A stretch of 64,000 bases of DNA, taken from assembly GCA_964019055.1 (NCBI GenBank), contig OZ025207.1, positions 15,713,357-15,777,356 of the forward strand. Direction: 5' to 3'. The notes under the pieces are model-generated. The model searched no databases. It worked only from the letters and a program-made list of their open reading frames with translations, and was not told the origin of the DNA. Positions within the stretch are counted from its first letter, which is position 1; each line of letters begins with the position of its first letter. Made by a program: the position numbers and the translations under genes. This stretch comes from Anthopleura xanthogrammica. Lineage: Eukaryota > Cnidaria > Anthozoa > Actiniaria > Actiniidae. Below are positions 1-10,207 of this stretch, in pieces.

Positions 1-99
1 AAATCCGTATGGTACAATTAAAGCCTTCAAAATAGTATGGCTCAGTAAAGTGCATGAGATTGTCAAATAATCAAACTAATTTTATTATCATTATTTCAG

Positions 100-189
100 G
101 TCGTTAGAGCAGCAGAAAGTATGTGTGCGGTCGCAAGAGAACATTGCAAAAGAGAAGAAGACAACAGATCAGCAAGACAGAAAAATTGA
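100..189 (+). CDS. Candidate terminal exon, copy 1 (unknown gene)
   Basis: A 29-codon open stretch ending in TGA directly follows a good splice acceptor (polypyrimidine tract and CAG at 97-99). It would encode a short basic, cysteine-containing tail beginning VVRAAESMCAVAREHCKR. A diverged copy lies at 3382-3468, also behind an acceptor and ending in a stop at nearly the same place; differences between copies include synonymous third-position changes. Similarity continues some 200 bp past both stops. The upstream exons of copy 1 would lie left of the window. I do not recognise the protein. It could also be a non-coding segmental duplication. Confidence 0.3.
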   Translation, partial: VVRAAESMCAVAREHCKREEDNRSARQKN

Positions 190-434
190 GCTCACAACTT
201 AACGACAACGAATATGATAAACAACTGATAGTGTTAATGAATTGTTGATAGTACTGAGTGATTTTAAGATTGTTTTCTTAATGATGCATGTAAGCCTTTA
301 GTCTGGTATTGCTTGATTTATAAGACCAATGACACGAATATCAAGTGACTGTAATGACTATCAACTATTAAAAGGATGTTCAAGATTTCCTTGTATCAAA
401 AGGTGGAGTTTATCTCTTGTTTGAACAGACAATA

Positions 435-634
435 GACCCTTTTCGAACATGGCGTCTATGACGTCAAACGAAGAGAATGAGAATGTCCCGGATGTCGAAA
501 CTCAATGATTTCCACTAGCAGCATACGGGACTGGAATGCCCCGGATTTCAAAACACAATCATTATCACTCATAACATCCGGGACATGCTCGGACTCCTCG
601 TTTGACGTCATAGACGCCATATTCGAAAAGGGTC
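435..634. mobile_element. MITE-like element with ~38-bp terminal inverted repeats
   Basis: The left end (GACCCTTTTCGAACATGGCG, then TCTATGACGTCAAACGA) reappears as its reverse complement at the right end, with only a base or two of difference over about 38 bp. The interior also folds around CCGGA-containing arms. There is no coding capacity, so it is a non-autonomous DNA element. Similar AGACCC-type ends with a GACGTCA motif occur in copies near 40.8, 56.8, 57.7 and 62.1 kb. Confidence 0.7.
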
Positions 635-904
635 AACTAATTATAGCTTAACGCCCTTGTGCGTTTGCACGTTTGCTAAAATGCCCCTTTTTCATGTCTG
701 CGCCTGCGATATTTATGAAAGCGCTCGCGCATCTCGAAAACGGTTTATTGCCGCGAGACCTGATTTGGTATTCAAAATAGTTTTAAAAACACACACTTAT
801 CCTAAATAACATATCATGACATATGTGTCAGTGCCATGCTGCTGTGTGTTTCATCCTTTGATAAATTATTATCCATATTTGTTTTCCGTTATTAACTTTT
901 TTCA

Positions 905-1075
905 CACGTGAGTCGCGTTTATTAGGTCTCTCCCTTGATTCGAGGGTTTTTTCCCCGGATTTTTTCCGGTTTTCTTCCCTTCGCAAATGCTAACCAGCTA
1001 AATTCCATTTAGACGTGCCCTAATTTTGATTAGCCCAGAAAACCTAGATCAGTCGGTGAACCTGAAAACACAGAT
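905..1075 (+). repeat. SINE tail fragment
   Basis: Contains the conserved block TTAGGTCTCTCCCTTGATTC, then GAGGG, a CCGG-TTTTC-TCCC segment and a TTTGATTAGCCCAGA-like end. The same block recurs at 23.0-23.25 and 36.30-36.52 kb, and in reverse at 21.97, 43.8 and 53.5 kb. The tRNA-like head is missing or unrecognisable here. Confidence 0.55.
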
Positions 1076-2104
1076 ATATATGAGACAAGACACATCGAGC
1101 GTACTGTTGACAAAAGCATAGTAAACTAAGATGAAAAGGAAATGAAAAAAAAAGCGGTTAAAAAATTGCCGCCAGCTGATCTGAGAAAAAATGTTAGCCA
1201 ATCAGAATCGAGAAAATTTGCAAAATTGGGGTGTTTGAAAGCAATAGAGTGTAACTCTGATATCTGTTATTGATAATATATTATCCACCGCCCTATATAT
1301 ATCAACTATTTACTAGAGTTCTGGCTACCCTTTTCTGAGATGAGTCAGTGTTTTGTTAAAGTAGACGGAGCGAAACAAAGTTGAAATGCTTCAATTAAAA
1401 GTCTGATCTTTCTAGGTTATGACAACGCGCGAAATCACTGCTCGTCTAATCAGAATGATTGAACGCAGCACCGTCACGGTCACGGCACGGCACGGCACGG
1501 CACGCGCTGGATGATATGAATATGAGTTCACTATAAAGTTAATATTCTTCGCCTCTTTCTTTTATTATTATTTCTAATTAATCGAATTATCGAATCCATC
1601 CATCCATCAATCCATCCATTCATTTATTTCTAGAGCTTCTGCTAAACAAAGGACTTGAAGATTATGGCGCTTGTCTTGTTCTTACTAGTGAAAAGTCTAT
1701 CCAACTGTCGGAATTAAAACTCATTCGTTATCCAGCAAAATTAGAGTACCTATCTGACACTGTCATGAAAAATGAGAGCAGGGATTCAATAACGCTTGAT
1801 CCTGTGGTGGGTGAGATTTTCACGATTAAACTTAAAATTCGATCCCGTGTTTTATATATCCCGTAAGTCTTGTCTGTGTAATCAAAAGAAGGATTCTTGA
1901 CAATGCTTTTTCTTGAAAAGCCACAACAGATCTTCATGTCATTTTTGAAGTGAATGAGTTTGAAACTTAATGATCTTTAAAAGGCAGCTGAGGGGACGTA
2001 TTTTGACACGTATTTTTAGACTTACTTTTCATGTGTTTCATAGCCAAACCGCTGTTTTAGACACTTTTACACAGGGGCTGAGTGGGGTTTACTGACCATC
2101 GACA

Positions 2105-2235
2105 AATGCCTTAAAATTTAACTGACAAAAGATCTAAAATTTAACTGACAAAAGACCTAAACTTTAACTGACAAAAGGCCTGAAATTAACTGACAAATGA
2201 CAAATAAGCGAAATCTTAACTGACAACTGACAGCT
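2105..2235 (+). repeat. 23-24-bp tandem repeat
   Basis: About five imperfect units built on TTTAACTGACAAAAGACCTA. The units are intergenic, diverge by a few bases each, and have no evident function. Confidence 0.6.
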
Positions 2236-3381
2236 CAACCCTCCATCCAGACCTTGTTTTACAGACTGACTATCGTTCAAGAGAGCTTTATTTCACTGAT
2301 TCTATTTTTGGCGATAATGTTTACGAAATCAAATGTTGTTTGTAGGAGCACTCGACATTTTTAAGCCATGTGCTGAGCGTATGGCGTAGAATAGTGGGAC
2401 GGGAGGGCACATAGAACCTTTCTAGAAAACCTTATGTTAGTATTTTGGTCTTCATCGGGTTTTGATAATTTGCTAATCCGCACTCTAACAGAGAGGAAAT
2501 TAAGAATAGCAAGCACATAAATTAAAATGTTCAAATTAAACAAACAGCAACGTAAAGTAGGGCTTGAAGGAGGAAACATATTGCAATGAGTAAGCAGTTT
2601 TTTGCAAATTACCTCGTTTTGTTTGGTGTTATTTGAATAAGATAATAGTCCCAGAATGCATTTCTGTGGCAGACTAGTAATATAGACTATATCTTTGGAC
2701 CTAGGGGAAGAACAGTAATATGTTTCATATTTGAGCGATGGGGGTGTGACAGTTGAGGTTACGATGTGATATTTTCTCTGACTGAAAAAAATCTACCGGA
2801 GCTTTGCTGCCAATTTATTTACATTATCTTGATTAGTTAACTTTTGTTTCTAAATCACTGTTATTCATTTAATGATTGAGAAGGAAAGAAAATCTGAGCG
2901 GGGTGTCAGAAAGAATTTTTTACAGATTTGTTTGAAGTATAAATTGGAGCATTAACATGACTTTACAACTGACCTTCTGATCAGCGAAAAAAAGTAGGGT
3001 ACCGTTTTTGCTTGGCATCATGAACCGAAACTGTTTGGTTATCTGCACTCTACTTGTCCTTGCAGTATTTTGAACTATACAGCCATCTAGGGCTATGTCT
3101 AGCGGTGCAGGTAACATGGTCGGTAAAAGTGAGGTAATGACGGTATACAGAAGCCTGTTTTCGCTTAAATGGAGCATTTCAACTAAACTGCATGTTTTTC
3201 TTTTTCTTTGTAAATATTTTTCGCTTCTTTTTTCATTCGTTCGTTCTTTTGTCGATTTTTTATTTCTTTTTTTTTTCATTCGCTTCTGTCTCTAGTTGTC
3301 TAAGTATGTGACTTATGTAGTGTCGGGGGGATAATGACTACTTAAAATAGCAAAAACCGAATACTCAAATTTTCATTTCAG

Positions 3382-3468
3382 GCCGTTAGAACAGCAAGAA
3401 GTTTGTGCGCAGCCGCAAAAGAATATTGCAAGAGATCGACCAGAGACTACATACCACGTGAAAACTGA
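3382..3468 (+). CDS. Candidate terminal exon, copy 2 (unknown gene)
   Basis: Preceded by a T-rich tract and CAG at 3379-3381, open for 28 codons, then TGA. It encodes AVRTARSLCAAAKEYCKR followed by a basic tail, aligning without gaps over its first 18 codons with the exon at 100-189 (cysteines at positions 9 and 16 kept in both). Homology continues downstream to about 3690, so the duplicated unit is larger than the exon. The missing upstream exons should lie between 190 and 3380 but I could not identify them, so this may be a duplicated exon without a gene. Confidence 0.3.
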   Translation, partial: AVRTARSLCAAAKEYCKRSTRDYIPREN

Positions 3469-6400
3469 GGCGTATTCACTCCACGCCCAGCACGATACTC
3501 TGACGGATGATGACAAAAATAGCTATGAATCTGAATACAGGATAATCCAACAATTATATATCAATGATTCATGTAAGGTCTTTCACTGCAATGTTTGATT
3601 TATTGAATCGACTGAAGCCCTGACACTAATATAGCGACAATATATAACTATCAACTATTTTAAAAAGATCTTTCATGGACGTTTTCAGTTATTGATTGCT
3701 TTATTGGTTGTAGTCGCTATTCTTATCATTTCCGTTATTGTTCTAGATATTTTTTTTATTTGGGATATGAAGAAAGTGTAAACATCGAACGCCCTAGCTT
3801 TTCCTCTAAAATTAAATTCTACCTTTCCAATTTAACAAAAACGGAAGGGGATATCTTCCTGTTCTTTTATGCACTGTGTTGACTTAACCAAACAGAAAAC
3901 TCATTTTAGCTTTTTCTGTCTGTGCACCTATACTATAGAACAATCTTCCCTATGATATTAAATGTAGTCCGTCTGGTAGTTGCTTTAAAAGGTCACTCAA
4001 GCTTTTTTGGTTTAGATCTACTGGACGTTTAAGAATAGCTAAGCATGTTTAGGACTGTTTAATTTATAGATTTTAATCTATTAATATGATTTATTGTATT
4101 GATTGTATTGGTCAGTATTTTTATTTTTGATATATCTAAGTAATTCATTAGCTAATCCCCCCCACCCCCCCCCCCCCTAATTAATATTTTATTGTAAAGC
4201 ATTAATTAATATTTTATTGTAAAGCGCTTTTGGGCTTACTAGGAAACAGCGCTCTTTTAATAAAGCATTGTATTTATATTATCATATTATAATAATATTA
4301 TTATTATTACTCATGGCTCCGGCGTTTGCATTTTGGTTTTGATTAGTTCAGTTTATGATCGATTCTATACGGCTAAGCATTGGCAATTTCCTCGAAATGC
4401 GCAAATTATTCAACTTTTAAGCAATTAAAGATGACAGCAAACATTTGATGATCCAACTGCGTTAAAAAAGTTGGATCGGTTAGAAATTTAGCTACAGTCT
4501 TCACAAGTAAACAGCGAAGAACCCGCAAAAAAGAAAAAGGGAAAAGAAAAGAAAAGAAGAAGAAAATTGAAGAAAATTAATGAAAGAAGGGAAAAAGAGC
4601 CTCGAGAAACACGCTGGATTGTACAAAAACATCCCATATATCAGATGCATGGCCCAACCAATGCATGTCAAGTAAAGTCAGATGTGGAGACGCCAAACTG
4701 AATGAGAGGCAGTTTACAAAAAGAGCTTGCCTGACTTCAAAAAAAGCATCAGACTAAAAAAAGAAAGAACACTTGTGCATCGGAAGTTCTAGAGTATTTC
4801 CTCACAATTTTTTTTCTTCAAATATTTGCCAAGTATTTAAATACTTGGCAATTCTGTCAGTGATAGCCGAGAAGATAAGTAGAAGGTATTTCATGTGTCC
4901 CTTTTTTGAAAACAAAAATTGTTGAGTCCTTTAAGGATCTCTTGTCGCCAATCATCGTGATGCGTTTTATATAGCGATAAAAATTCATACTCATATTGCC
5001 TCGAATGTTGCAAATATTTTGTACAGTGATAAAGAACGACCTGAAGGGGGTTTCTTATCCCATTTCCCAGCCCAGAATTTTGTAAAATCCCAGTCCCAGT
5101 GCATGAAATCCCATTTTCCCAGCCAAAAACAAAAAAGCAAATGCCAGCTCCCATTTTACTTCTTCAGAACCCTCGATAAACAATTTTGAAATTTACCTTT
5201 TCTCCAAAGTATTACTGCATTGCCATGATGGTTACTCAGTGTTGCTCTTGTTTATCATCAGAACGCGAGAGGCCCTAAGCGGAGCTTACAACTTTCGTAC
5301 TTTGGGAAGGAAATACTGCAAATGATAACAAAAAAAAGTCTTAAATAAGCTAGCTTCCTATCTGGGAACATAGACCTAATAATCACTACACAACGACTGA
5401 CTGGCGCCAATTAATTCGAAAGTGTATCTGCAATATGAAAGGCTAAAATTCACTTTACAGAAGATCTGGAACACCTTCGAACATCTTAGTGTGAATCTAC
5501 GCATTTTTTAGACTGGGTTAGTGACTAGACTTTTTATTGATTGGCTTATTCAACTATATGAAAAAAGGTGTTTTTTTCAAGGGTTTTACTATCAAGTATG
5601 CAGAAATAGACATACGTAACTTTTGAACAATAGTTGTATGTAACAAAAAGCATTTTCTCTAGTGCTCAAATTGCCAGACGCAGTCCAAGAGAGCTCTCTT
5701 AGCAGAAGGATTTCGAATAAAAGAATGCGAAAAAACTGGCTGTATACTAAACCTACTAAAAATCCCTGCTCGAAGAGTCCTATTTCCATTTCAATTGAGA
5801 ATTACGAACCAATAAAAAAAAACAAAGACTGTTATATCAAGTTGTCATGCATGTATACTCCGACTTTATGATCAGTTACTTGACTTTGGTCCTGTTTGTC
5901 TGGATCAACGATGTTAACCTTAAAGTTACCATAGAGATTATTAATTGAAACACCTTGCACATATATTTGCACAACTTTGATTGCGACATCCTTTTCGATC
6001 TAATAACCTTTTATGCGAGTGCGCAATAACTTTGTCAATAACTGCTGGTTGTAACATATCTGAGGAAAGAGAGAAGCTGATTACTGTAGTTGTTTTTTTA
6101 GCTTTTCCTAAATCAACACCTTTTTTGCAAAAAGAATTTTTGCATGTTATTGAATAAATAGAAGTCGATATAATCATCTCAAATGAAACGTTTTTCTCGC
6201 TTGACCTAGACAGGAAAGGAAACGAAAAAGACGGCAAAATAACAGGAGACATTTAATGAAATAGATTAAGAAAATTAAGGTAAATAAATCAAGCGAAAGC
6301 CGACGCAGCAGGTTCTCAATAAAAGATTCATCCTACAGGATGTAACTAATTCTATCACTGGGGCTGTACGTCTTTATACCGATTAGCCAGTAGGAAAACT

Positions 6401-6986
6401 CGAACAGGATAATTAAAATGTATATAAAAAAAAGTGTTTATTTTTAGCATTAAAATTCATAAGTAAGATTTTTCAACTGTCGATTTACATTCAAGGGTGG
6501 CTTGAATAAAATAAATGAGTGTCAAGAAACTGCTAAAAAGGCAGTTCATTAATTCATTGATCAAATTCAAATGAAGTTGTTGTGGAAAACTAAAAAGGGT
6601 GAAAAACGGGCAAGTGGATAATAACGGCATTGTTATTTATCCTGATGAAAAGAATAGCGATTGCGACAAATGTTTAGTTTACCTGGTTAGCAACAGCGGG
6701 ACAGTCTTGCGGAAACAAGCTGAAAGCTTTGGCACAACTGAGACTTGAAAGTGAGGGAAGAGAATCAGTTTAAGTAGGATTTCGACACTGACGCAGTCGG
6801 TTTTTAGACGTAAGACTGGCCTGAATAAAGAACTAGAAAACTAGGTGTGACTTTCAAGGCCGACACTTCAAGATAGATGATCGAACAAGTACAGGAATAA
6901 TACTGGTACGAGCATAAGGGAGCTTTAACTAAATTAACCAGGATCATTTCTTTTTATAGCCTAATAGACTCAGTCAATGTTCTACA
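3469..6986. other. Gene-poor interval upstream of the first GPCR
   Basis: Contains a LINE 3' remnant (3925-4315) and otherwise AT-rich sequence without a supported exon. The minus-strand open frames at 4891-5154 and 5941-6252 have no recognisable domain and no splice or promoter support. The last few hundred bases presumably include the promoter and 5' UTR of the GPCR at 6987, but no TATA box stands out. Confidence 0.4.
3925..4315 (+). mobile_element. LINE (non-LTR retrotransposon) 3'-end remnant
   Basis: One frame reads NNLPYDIKCSP, then CFKRSLKLFWF, then a stop. This is the usual C-terminal signature of LINE reverse-transcriptase ORFs (WNxLP...FKxxLK.FL), and the conserved W codon has become TAG. 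It is followed by TGTAAAGCGCTTTTGGGC, AACAGCGCTCTTTTAATAAA and an ATT-rich tail, the standard 3' UTR end of several animal LINE clades. A 24-bp piece of the tail is tandemly duplicated after a poly-C run. It is dead and 5'-truncated. Confidence 0.7.
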
Positions 6987-7970
6987 ATGACAAATCTGAC
7001 GGACCATATCGAAGTAATGGCCAGCGAACTAGCAAACAGGACGACGGTTCAAGTGGTCTTTGAGACTGGTTTTCATGTCTTGATATTGCTAATAGCTCTC
7101 ATTGGCAACTTGTGCGTTCTACATATCTTTTACAAATTTCCTCGACTTCGGAAAGTGACCTCTTATTACGTAACTACACTAGCCGTGTCTGATGTAGCCA
7201 ATGCAGTTCTTATCATGCCTGTTGCCATCGCTATCTCGGGAGCTGGTTATAACGTATTAAACGACATCGCTTGTACGGTCATTGGAACTATTGGATATAC
7301 TTTAGTACTTGTATCTCTCCAAACAACAACCTTGATCGCTATTAATAGATTCTTCTGTGTCATTAAACCTTCAGTCTACACTAAACGCTTCAAACCAAAG
7401 GCTGTCATGATCATGATCATTGGCCTTTGGGTTTTTTCACTTGGATTAGTGCTTGTTATATTAGCTTCCGGAATGGGGAATTTTTACTTTCACCCAGGAA
7501 GATTTGTTTGTATCTTTCAATTTCGCGACAGTACGTTTGAACGTGTGATTACTTCGTCATTGATTTTAGTATTTGTAGTTTTCCCTATAGTCATCGCTGG
7601 TATTTGCTACGCGAAAATTATAAAAGTTGTTGAGAATCATAAAGCTACAGCAGGAAAAAGGATTCAACAAGAAAGCAGTCTCTCAAAAGACGATGTCGAG
7701 ATCACCAGATCTTTACTTGCCATCGTCCTTGGTTTCATTTTTTGTTGGATACCTTGTTCTATCGTTTTCCAACTTGAAGTCTACATGGATCTTCCACGAG
7801 AAGTAGAAATGATATTCATTTATTCGAATTTTTTGAGCAGCGCTATCAACCCAATACTTTATAACATCTACAACAAGCCATTCAGAGCACTCTTTTACAA
7901 AATATTCTCTTGTAAAAATAAAAGAGTGAGAGTGGAGGATGTGTCTCCCAATAACAAACCAACTAAATGA
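6987..7970 (+). CDS. Class A (rhodopsin-like) GPCR, intronless
   Basis: Encodes a 327-residue seven-helix receptor of the plasma membrane, expected to signal through G proteins. Family marks seen: N41 in the GN motif of helix 1, D69 in LAVSD of helix 2, the C96-C175 disulphide pair, NRF at 120-122 in place of DRY, W148 in helix 4, P200 in helix 5, CWIP at 253-256 in helix 6 and NPILY at 288-292 in helix 7, then a short basic tail. Two N-glycosylation sequons (N3, N17) precede helix 1, which supports this ATG. Position 3.32 is Gly103, so the amine-binding Asp is absent and an aminergic ligand is unlikely. An N in the DRY position is also typical of melatonin receptors, but that is too weak to name a ligand. 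Orphan receptor. A possible polyadenylation signal AATAAA lies at 8430. Confidence 0.92.
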   Translation: MTNLTDHIEVMASELANRTTVQVVFETGFHVLILLIALIGNLCVLHIFYKFPRLRKVTSYYVTTLAVSDVANAVLIMPVAIAISGAGYNVLNDIACTVIGTIGYTLVLVSLQTTTLIAINRFFCVIKPSVYTKRFKPKAVMIMIIGLWVFSLGLVLVILASGMGNFYFHPGRFVCIFQFRDSTFERVITSSLILVFVVFPIVIAGICYAKIIKVVENHKATAGKRIQQESSLSKDDVEITRSLLAIVLGFIFCWIPCSIVFQLEVYMDLPREVEMIFIYSNFLSSAINPILYNIYNKPFRALFYKIFSCKNKRVRVEDVSPNNKPTK

Positions 7971-8962
7971 CACGAGAAAAGAAGACCTCTTGCATGCTCC
8001 AATACTTTATGTACAAGATAAGATAAAATGATAAAATATATGGTGGAATTTAGCAGCGGCACCTCTGAAATTATGCTTAGTATGATAATAATAGAGAAAA
8101 TAGAGCCGGCCGGAAAATCGACGGGAAAAGCAATCACCTGATCCGGTAACTCTCCTCTAGTATACCAGCTTTCTGTTAATCTGACAAATTAAATATCACT
8201 AGTTAATCAACTTTTATGCTCTCGATACGAACTCGTTTATTTTAGATTCGGGTTAGCATTGAAACATCAAGATCTATTCATCAAACTCTGTCGGAAACAC
8301 CTCAGGGGCCTTGAGCTGATCAGTCGTAGAACGCAGGTTTAACTCACAGATCGGCAAAATCGAATTTAGCGTGGCCGGGGTTGGTTGAAAATCCTAGTTG
8401 CACACAGTAGTGTTCAATTAGTAAAGATGAATAAAAGAGGATTAGTTAAGAAATTTTTGCCGGAACATCGAAAATAACTCGTTCTGATTGCTAAAAAGGT
8501 TTCATGTTTAAAAGATCTCTATTACCAAGAGTTAAAAAGCTTGATTAAATAGAAGTAACAAGTGACACTTTAAAACAGCTTCATAAACAGGATGAGGAAT
8601 CAAGTTTGGTATTGGTCAGGGTAGCGGTAATGCATTCGCTTCATGAGCTTTCCGATTCATGTCGCATGGGTCTTTCCCTTGCCGATTCGGGAGCTTTTAA
8701 CCAGGTTTTTAGGTTTTCCTTCTTCGATCTGTGAGTTATATAGAGCGCCCTATATTACATAGAGCAGACCAGAGGTTGTTTCTGTGTTCGATAAAAATTG
8801 GTTCTTTTTTGTTAATTGGTCATTATTGCAATTGAATTACTAGTAATATTCCTCTGGTTATATAACTTAATTCGACATCTTTTATTTATATTACAGCTTC
8901 ATTTATGCGTCATTTAGATTATTGAAGAAATAGGAAACGCGCCCACGCTGTGTCGGTGCAGC

Positions 8963-8970
8963 TATATAAA
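8963..8970 (+). promoter_or_regulatory. Possible TATA box
   Basis: A canonical TATATAAA stands in a locally GC-richer stretch, followed about 25-30 bp later by a C/A-rich start-like region (GTCACACAGCACAGCACAG). No clear coding exon follows within 1 kb. It could drive an unrecognised non-coding transcript, belong to a repeat, or be chance. Confidence 0.2.
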
Positions 8971-10104
8971 GCACGAGCACAATTCCTCTTGGAAGTGCCT
9001 TGGTCACACAGCACAGCACAGAACAGCAAGCAAGTTTTTTATTTTCTTTTATAAAATACAAATTAGACTGGCCATTATTTTAGACACGAATGACGAAATA
9101 GAAAGCGCACGTGCGTGCTCAGTGTGTGTTCTCAGTAATAAAATGACAGTAATTTATTGAGGACGAGTAAAGACCATCGAATTTATCAGTCATGTTAATC
9201 GGCATGCCATCATCATTATGATTATAATTATTTATTGTTATATCAATATCAGGACATTATTATTCTTGCATCTTGATAGTCGTGTGTTAGTTATATTATG
9301 AATATATTGTACATTAAAGCAACGTGGTGATTATATTATATGGGTGACGGTTATCACCGAGGAAATACCCGAAATGTCATGCTAAGAGTCATAAGCAAGC
9401 TACCACTTACAATTTCAGGCAACTCAGTGAAGTTTGCTAGAGGTTTGTAGGATGTAAAAATCCTTAAAAACATCTCAAAAGAATGAATCTATAATCTAAA
9501 ACAACCTTGGAAGCTTATCAAAACAACATATGACCATAGTTAAAAGAGGGTGACTATTAACTATGACCTAACTAACTATTAAAAACTTACCATTTACGCA
9601 GTGAAAAATCTGTTCTTGTTTTTTTAAAGTGAGATTTTGGTGACGATTTGTTCGACGAATTTACTTTCTTTTAAAGGTTTTTGTCTTTTACGCTTTCAAA
9701 ATAGCTTTCCCAGGTACTTTAAGCGTGAAAAGGAGAAAGAAAGAAGCCATTTCGTGGTGGTTTTGCGGGCTTAATTATGAAATGGCGCTTCATAATTGTA
9801 ACAAGAACGACAAGAACTGAAGTAGTGAAGGACGACCGCTGAGGACTGTCTTGCCGGCTGCGCGGCCGCGCGCGCGTCCAAATTTTCCCGCCAAAATGTA
9901 TAAGCTGCAAAAACTTTGCAAAGAAAAAGAGAAGCAAAGAAAAAAAAATTGTTCATAAATATAAAAAGAGTATGAAATGAAACAAATGATATTTGTGAAA
10001 TACAGGAGATAATAAAAGCAAATATGTCATAAATAAAATTCAAATAGTTTGAATAAGTTTGAATGGGCATCCTGTGCTTCGTTCCCAGACCCTCTCTAAA
10101 AGAG

Positions 10105-10122
10105 AACAACATGGCGGAAGGG
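10105..10122 (+). promoter_or_regulatory. YY1-like element upstream of SDR-A
   Basis: AACATGGCGGAAGG lies about 95 bp before the SDR-A start codon. It resembles the YY1 site (AANATGGCGG) often found at animal transcription starts. Several MITEs in this window also carry ATGGCG motifs, so it could be repeat-derived. The ATG inside it is not in a frame that joins the SDR. Confidence 0.2.
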
Positions 10123-10207
10123 AAGGGTACTTAGAAACCTATAAAGTGTACATAGTGTTTTCTTTGGATTTTTTTTTTTGTAATTGTATCCTTTTTTCCC
10201 AAACAAA

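Larger units (their letters stand above)
190..3381. other. Gene-poor interval with MITE, SINE and short tandem repeats
   Basis: No convincing gene. It holds a MITE-like inverted repeat (435-634), a SINE tail (905-1075), a short CACGG tandem run (about 1485-1505), a 23-24-bp tandem repeat (about 2105-2235) and T-rich tracts (3190-3290). The open frames of 60-119 codons here are unsupported: low complexity, no splice context, no recognisable domain. Confidence 0.5.
7971..10207. other. Intergenic region between GPCR and SDR-A
   Basis: No supported gene. It holds the likely 3' UTR of the GPCR (to about 8450), degraded SINE-like pieces (about 8280-8400 and 8640-8790), a TATA-containing promoter-like segment (8960-9025) and the presumed SDR-A promoter just upstream of 10208. 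The minus-strand open frame at 9771-10112 is low complexity and has no domain. Confidence 0.4.

Noticed and set aside
2920..3295. Overlapping frames on both strands
   Set aside because: Driven by a T-rich/A-rich tract; no domain and no splice sites that fit.
10184..10207. Upstream in-frame ATG of SDR-A
   Set aside because: It would add eight residues (MYPFFPNK) with no counterpart in the paralogues; the second ATG matches their starts.
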